Assembly: GCA_009377535.1 (NCBI GenBank)
Contig: WHTV01000003.1
Location: 27,372 to 91,371, forward strand
Length of the DNA stretch: 64,000 bases
DNA from: Kiloniellaceae bacterium
GTDB taxonomy: Bacteria; Pseudomonadota; Alphaproteobacteria; Kiloniellales; Kiloniellaceae
Direction of reading: 5' to 3'
Both the position numbers and the translations under genes were made by a program. The notes below the pieces were generated by a model, which saw nothing but the letters and a program-made list of their open reading frames with translations, was not told where the DNA came from and did not search any database. Shown here one piece after another: positions 60,211-64,000 of this stretch; the first letter of the stretch is position 1; every line of letters starts with the position of its first letter.

Positions 60211-61779
60211 TCAAGAAGCCGCCACGGCGTCGCCCCAGGGCGACAGGGGTTCGGTAGCGCCGAAATTCTGCTCGCCCTCGCGCAGCACCCCGGCGGGGCA
60301 GGCGAAGGCGTAGGGATAGGGCGTGCGCCGCGTGGTCGCCACCGCATTGGCCTCTTTCAGGGCGGCGAGGGTTTCCGGCGGCAGGCTGTCGTCGGCGATC
60401 ACCGTGTCGCCGCCGGAGGCGTCGATGCGCGGGTGGTGGAAGGCCTCCTCCAGGCTCATGCTGAAGTCAGCGAGGAAGGAGGCGAGCTGCGCCACCGCCG
60501 GCATGATCTTGCGTCCGCCCGAGGCCCCGAGCGCGAAGCGGCGCGCGCCCGCCTCGCCGATCAGCGGGCAGACGTTCATCAGGCAGCGCTTGCCGGGCGT
60601 CAGGGAGTTGGGCTTGCCCGGCTCGGGGTCGAACCACATGACACCGTTGTTCAGCAGCAGGCCGGTCGCGGGCGAGACCACGCGCGACCCGAAGGCCGAC
60701 AGCAGGGTCTGGGTCACCGCGATCATGTTGCCCTGGCGGTCGACCACGGAGAAGTGGGTGGTGGAAGCCGGTGCCCTGGGATGCTCGTTGTCGCCGTCGC
60801 CGGTCAGGCGCTTGGCGTAGGCGGCTTTCAGGGCGGCGGCATAGGCGACGAAGGCGGCACCGTCGGGGCGCTCGCCCGGCGTGAAGGCGGCGGTCAGGCG
60901 GGCGAAGACTTCGGCGACGGTCGGCCCGGCGGTGAGCCGTGGCGTCACGTGGAAGCGCGCGCCGCGGTAGGCGAAGCTCAGCGGGTCCTGCCACTCGGCC
61001 TCGTAGGCCTGCAGGTCGGCGAGGCGCAGCGAGCCGCCCTTGGCCGTGACGTCCTTGGCGAGGGCAGCGGCGAGGTCGCCGTCGTAGAGCGCGCGCGGGC
61101 CCTGCTCGGCGATCTCCAGCAGGCTCGGCGCCATGGCCGACATGTCGATGCGCCGGTCGGACAGCGCCGTCCAGTTCGCCATCTTCGGCCAGCGGCCGTC
61201 GTCGAGGAAGCGCGCCGCCGCGTCCGGGTCCCGCGCCAGGTCGCGCGAGGCCCCGGCGATAAGCAGGGCCACGTACCAGTCGACCAGGAAGCCTTCCTTC
61301 GCCAGCGCGACCGCCGGCATCACCAGGTCCTTCCAGGGCAGCGTGCCGTAACGCGCATGCGCCTTGCCGAGGCCGTCGACCAGGCCCGGCACCGCGACGG
61401 CGGTGGCGCCCATCACGTTGCGGTCCTCCACCACCTCCTTCCAGGGGAAGAGGTCGCCGCTGGAGTCCCGCCCGGTCAGCGGGAAGTCGGCCGGGTCGAG
61501 CCCCGCCGGCGCACGCATACCGTAGAACAGCGCCTCCGCACGCCCCCCGTCGGCATGCCACAGCATGGCCGCGCCGCCGCCCGCCGGCCCGCTCATCCAG
61601 GGCTCGACCACACCGATCGCAAAGGAGACGGCCACGGCAGCGTCGACCGCGTTGCCACCGGCCGCCAGCACCTCGGCGCCGACCTCCGCCGCGCGCCGGT
61701 GCTGCGCCGCGACGATGCCGTGGGAAGAAGCGGTCGCCGGCTTGCGGGTGACCTGGAAACGGGAGAAGGAAGAAATCAT
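60211..61779 (-). CDS. ggt: Gamma-glutamyltransferase family protein
   Basis: GIVAAQHRRAAEVGAEVLAAGGNAVDAAVAVSFAIGVVEPWMSGPAGGGAAML; TTHFSVVDRQGNMIAVTQTL. Confidence 0.93.
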   Translation of the reverse strand: MISSFSRFQVTRKPATASSHGIVAAQHRRAAEVGAEVLAAGGNAVDAAVAVSFAIGVVEPWMSGPAGGGAAMLWHADGGRAEALFYGMRAPAGLDPADFPLTGRDSSGDLFPWKEVVEDRNVMGATAVAVPGLVDGLGKAHARYGTLPWKDLVMPAVALAKEGFLVDWYVALLIAGASRDLARDPDAAARFLDDGRWPKMANWTALSDRRIDMSAMAPSLLEIAEQGPRALYDGDLAAALAKDVTAKGGSLRLADLQAYEAEWQDPLSFAYRGARFHVTPRLTAGPTVAEVFARLTAAFTPGERPDGAAFVAYAAALKAAYAKRLTGDGDNEHPRAPASTTHFSVVDRQGNMIAVTQTLLSAFGSRVVSPATGLLLNNGVMWFDPEPGKPNSLTPGKRCLMNVCPLIGEAGARRFALGASGGRKIMPAVAQLASFLADFSMSLEEAFHHPRIDASGGDTVIADDSLPPETLAALKEANAVATTRRTPYPYAFACPAGVLREGEQNFGATEPLSPWGDAVAAS

Positions 61780-61805
61780 ATTTCAAACTCGCGATCAGTC
61801 TCAAT

Positions 61806-62726
61806 TCATTCAGGGTCTACACGATTGCCTACTAAGTCGTACGCAACCCGTTCTCCATTTTCGACTCGGATTGTGAGGCGCTCACCCTGATGGCGAAGCT
61901 TCCACTGAAGACCACGTCCCATCCATGAAAGCGTCCCAATCAAATCGGATTTCGTGGCGGAATCGAGGATGTCTATGTCGCAGCGCATGCCCACTCGTGC
62001 CTTCACTGCGACATACTCGACGCTCACGAACGTTAAGGCCCGGTCGACCGTTTGTGGCTTGAGAGCAACGTTGTCAGCGTTGCCCGACATTTCGATTGTT
62101 GGATAAAGCAGCCCATCGAGGAGCGGGTCCGCAAATAGCTTTCTGCTGATCGCATTGGTGAACTCATATACTCGACCATCACCGTCATTTGCGGATCGTG
62201 CGAAGTTGTACGCGAGGTAATCGTGGACCAGAGCGTTCAAGTTGCATTTCTGTCGGGTTCCACGGACAAAGTCGTAAACCGTGTCCAGCTTTCGCTTCGC
62301 ATCCTTGAACGTCTCCGGCTCTGTTGAAAAGCCGATATGGTTTAGCAGAATTGGCTGAGTTGTCTTCCATTTCGAGATCGCCAGACCCTCCCCGGGTTGA
62401 GCGTCCAATTCAAAGAATGGAATCTCCCTCGCCGCGGCTCCATAGAATATGGCTTGGCCAATCTCGTTTGCTCGCCCCGGGCTTCGAACGCATTCTGCGG
62501 GTGGATACGTAAGGTCGCGAATGCTTGCTGGCTTTGCGCATTTGCGGCCTCGATAGAGATACATTCCAGCTGCGAATCTTGGAGCATCTACCGTATAGCC
62601 GCAAAGCAATGGCGTTAGAGCGGACTCGAAATCAGGGATCTCAGCGGGCTCGTGCCTTAGCTTCTCAAGCCGACGAATCGCCTTCTGGATCTCATGTGGA
62701 TTCAGTTCTGGGTTGCTCGGGTTCAC
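61806..62726 (-). CDS. RES-domain protein (predicted NAD-targeting ADP-ribosyl/phosphorylase-like fold)
   Basis: YLYRGRKCAKP...LTYPPAECVRSPGRANEIGQAIFYGAAAREIPFFELDAQPGEGLAISKW matches the R..P..GRAN..G..FY.A...E pattern of RES proteins. Confidence 0.65.
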   Translation of the reverse strand: MNPSNPELNPHEIQKAIRRLEKLRHEPAEIPDFESALTPLLCGYTVDAPRFAAGMYLYRGRKCAKPASIRDLTYPPAECVRSPGRANEIGQAIFYGAAAREIPFFELDAQPGEGLAISKWKTTQPILLNHIGFSTEPETFKDAKRKLDTVYDFVRGTRQKCNLNALVHDYLAYNFARSANDGDGRVYEFTNAISRKLFADPLLDGLLYPTIEMSGNADNVALKPQTVDRALTFVSVEYVAVKARVGMRCDIDILDSATKSDLIGTLSWMGRGLQWKLRHQGERLTIRVENGERVAYDLVGNRVDPE

Positions 62727-62810
62727 GTAGGAATATTATTCTACTTCTGTCAGAACCGATACACTAATTGGAGACGCTGGCGTGGCTGAATTGGGAAAGC
62801 CTGGCCTTGA

Positions 62811-63581
62811 TCAGAAGCTGGCTATCTGCACTAACCCGCCAACCGGAATGATCTCGTTCGAGCTCGGTGTCCATGGCGCCTCCTGCCAGTCGCCGTACCA
62901 CTGAGAGACGTGAAGTCCGGCCTCGGCGATCAGTTCCTCCAGCTCTTCCTTCGGCGTGAACCTGATCTGCGAAGTGGCGGTCAGCTGCTTGCCGTCGGCG
63001 AGGATGCGGTAGTGGGTCTCGTAGGTGACGATGCCGCTGGCCGCGTCGTGGCCGGCGTCGTTCCAGGCCTCGACCTGGCCGAGCGTGGGATGCATGAGCT
63101 GCCGCCGTGAGCGCTCCGGCGTCCAGTTGCGCCAGGCCTCGGCACCCGGATTGCGGCTGTCGAAGACGAAGCGGCCGCGCGGGTTGAGGTGCAGCGCGAT
63201 GGTCCTCAGCGCCGCCGCCTGGTCCGCCGCCGTGAGGAACACCTGGAAGGCGTGGCCGGTCAGCAGGATCAAATCGAAGCGGCGGCCGAGCCTCACGTCG
63301 CGGGCATCGGCCTCGACCCAGTCGACCTTGTCGCCGCCGGGCCGTCGCCGCGCGATCGCCAGCATCGCCGCGGCCGGATCCACACCCACCACGTCGCGAC
63401 CGTCGGCGAGGCCGGCGGCCAGCTGGCCGGTGCCGCAGCCGAGGTCGAGCACCGAGCGCGCCTCGGCCGCCAGGCCGGCGCAGAAATCGAAGTCGGCGCC
63501 CCAGCCGTTCTCCAGGTCGTAGAAGGAGACGAGGTCGGGATCGGCGTAGAGCGGGTCCGCTTGGGGTGGTTGGGTGCTCAC
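62811..63581 (-). CDS. Class I SAM-dependent methyltransferase
   Basis: SVLDLGCGTGQLAAGLADGRDVVGVDPAAAMLAIARRR. Confidence 0.92.
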   Translation of the reverse strand: MSTQPPQADPLYADPDLVSFYDLENGWGADFDFCAGLAAEARSVLDLGCGTGQLAAGLADGRDVVGVDPAAAMLAIARRRPGGDKVDWVEADARDVRLGRRFDLILLTGHAFQVFLTAADQAAALRTIALHLNPRGRFVFDSRNPGAEAWRNWTPERSRRQLMHPTLGQVEAWNDAGHDAASGIVTYETHYRILADGKQLTATSQIRFTPKEELEELIAEAGLHVSQWYGDWQEAPWTPSSNEIIPVGGLVQIASF

Positions 63582-64000
63582 TCGCTCAGCAAATCATAGA
63601 GCGTCAGCGCCACCACCTCGGTCGCCTTGTAGAGGTCGTCGAGCGGCAGGCGCTCGTCGGCGCGGTGGGCGTTGGCTTCCTCGATGGTATGCGGGCCGGC
63701 GCCGTAGAGCACGGTGGGGATGCCCGCCGCCGTGTAGTGGCGCGCGTCGGTGTAGAGCGGCACGCCCTTGGGGCCGACGGGCTCGCCCATGATCTCGCTG
63801 GCGCGCAGGGAAAGGCGCTCGACCAGGCGCTGGCCGCCGTCGAGGGGCGTCAGCGGCGCGGCCAGCAGGATGCGGCGGATCGTCACCGCGATGCCGGCGT
63901 AGTTGCGCGCGGCGCCCTCGATGAGGTCGCGCAACTCCTTTTCCACTGCCTCCGGATTCTCCTCGGGGATCATGCGGCGGTCGAGGCGGAAGGTCACCTT
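63578..64000 (-). CDS. M20 family metallopeptidase, C-terminal part (gene runs off the right edge)
   Basis: LYTDARHYTAAGIPTVLYGAGPHTIEEANAHRADERLPLDDLYKATEVVALTLYDLL. Confidence 0.85.
   Translation of the reverse strand, partial: KVTFRLDRRMIPEENPEAVEKELRDLIEGAARNYAGIAVTIRRILLAAPLTPLDGGQRLVERLSLRASEIMGEPVGPKGVPLYTDARHYTAAGIPTVLYGAGPHTIEEANAHRADERLPLDDLYKATEVVALTLYDLLSE

Overview
64-kb chromosomal window from a high-GC alphaproteobacterium (probably Rhodospirillales-like; a circularly permuted two-piece tmRNA supports the class). It is mostly dense housekeeping sequence: an ABC-F ATPase, djlA-like co-chaperone, 5-oxoprolinase plus MarR-like regulator, TRAP transporter, FAD-linked oxidase, AsmA, fumC, two chemotaxis receptors, sspB/ssrA, thyA-folA, Mrp ATPase, hflKC-DUF2065-degP, serB, miaA, ilvBN, ilvC, leuA, mreBCD-mrdA-rodA, tRNA-Lys, a polyamine operon (ODC, GNAT, homospermidine synthase) and ggt. 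Two accessory-looking, visibly AT-richer insertions stand out: (1) a translationally coupled two-gene cassette, DUF5131 (three-Cys-motif, phage Gp37/Gp68 family) plus TcmP partner, at 11060-12966, which is the best candidate for an uncharacterised system; (2) an orphan RES-domain protein at 61806-62726. Other non-coding findings: a 28-bp near-identical operator upstream of both the oxoprolinase operon and the TRAP operon; a split ssrA gene directly upstream of sspB; a 218-bp MITE-like element with 22-bp terminal inverted repeats (21/22) between ssrA and thyA; and a long structured leader upstream of ornithine decarboxylase. All calls are from reading the sequence and supplied ORFs; no database search was run.
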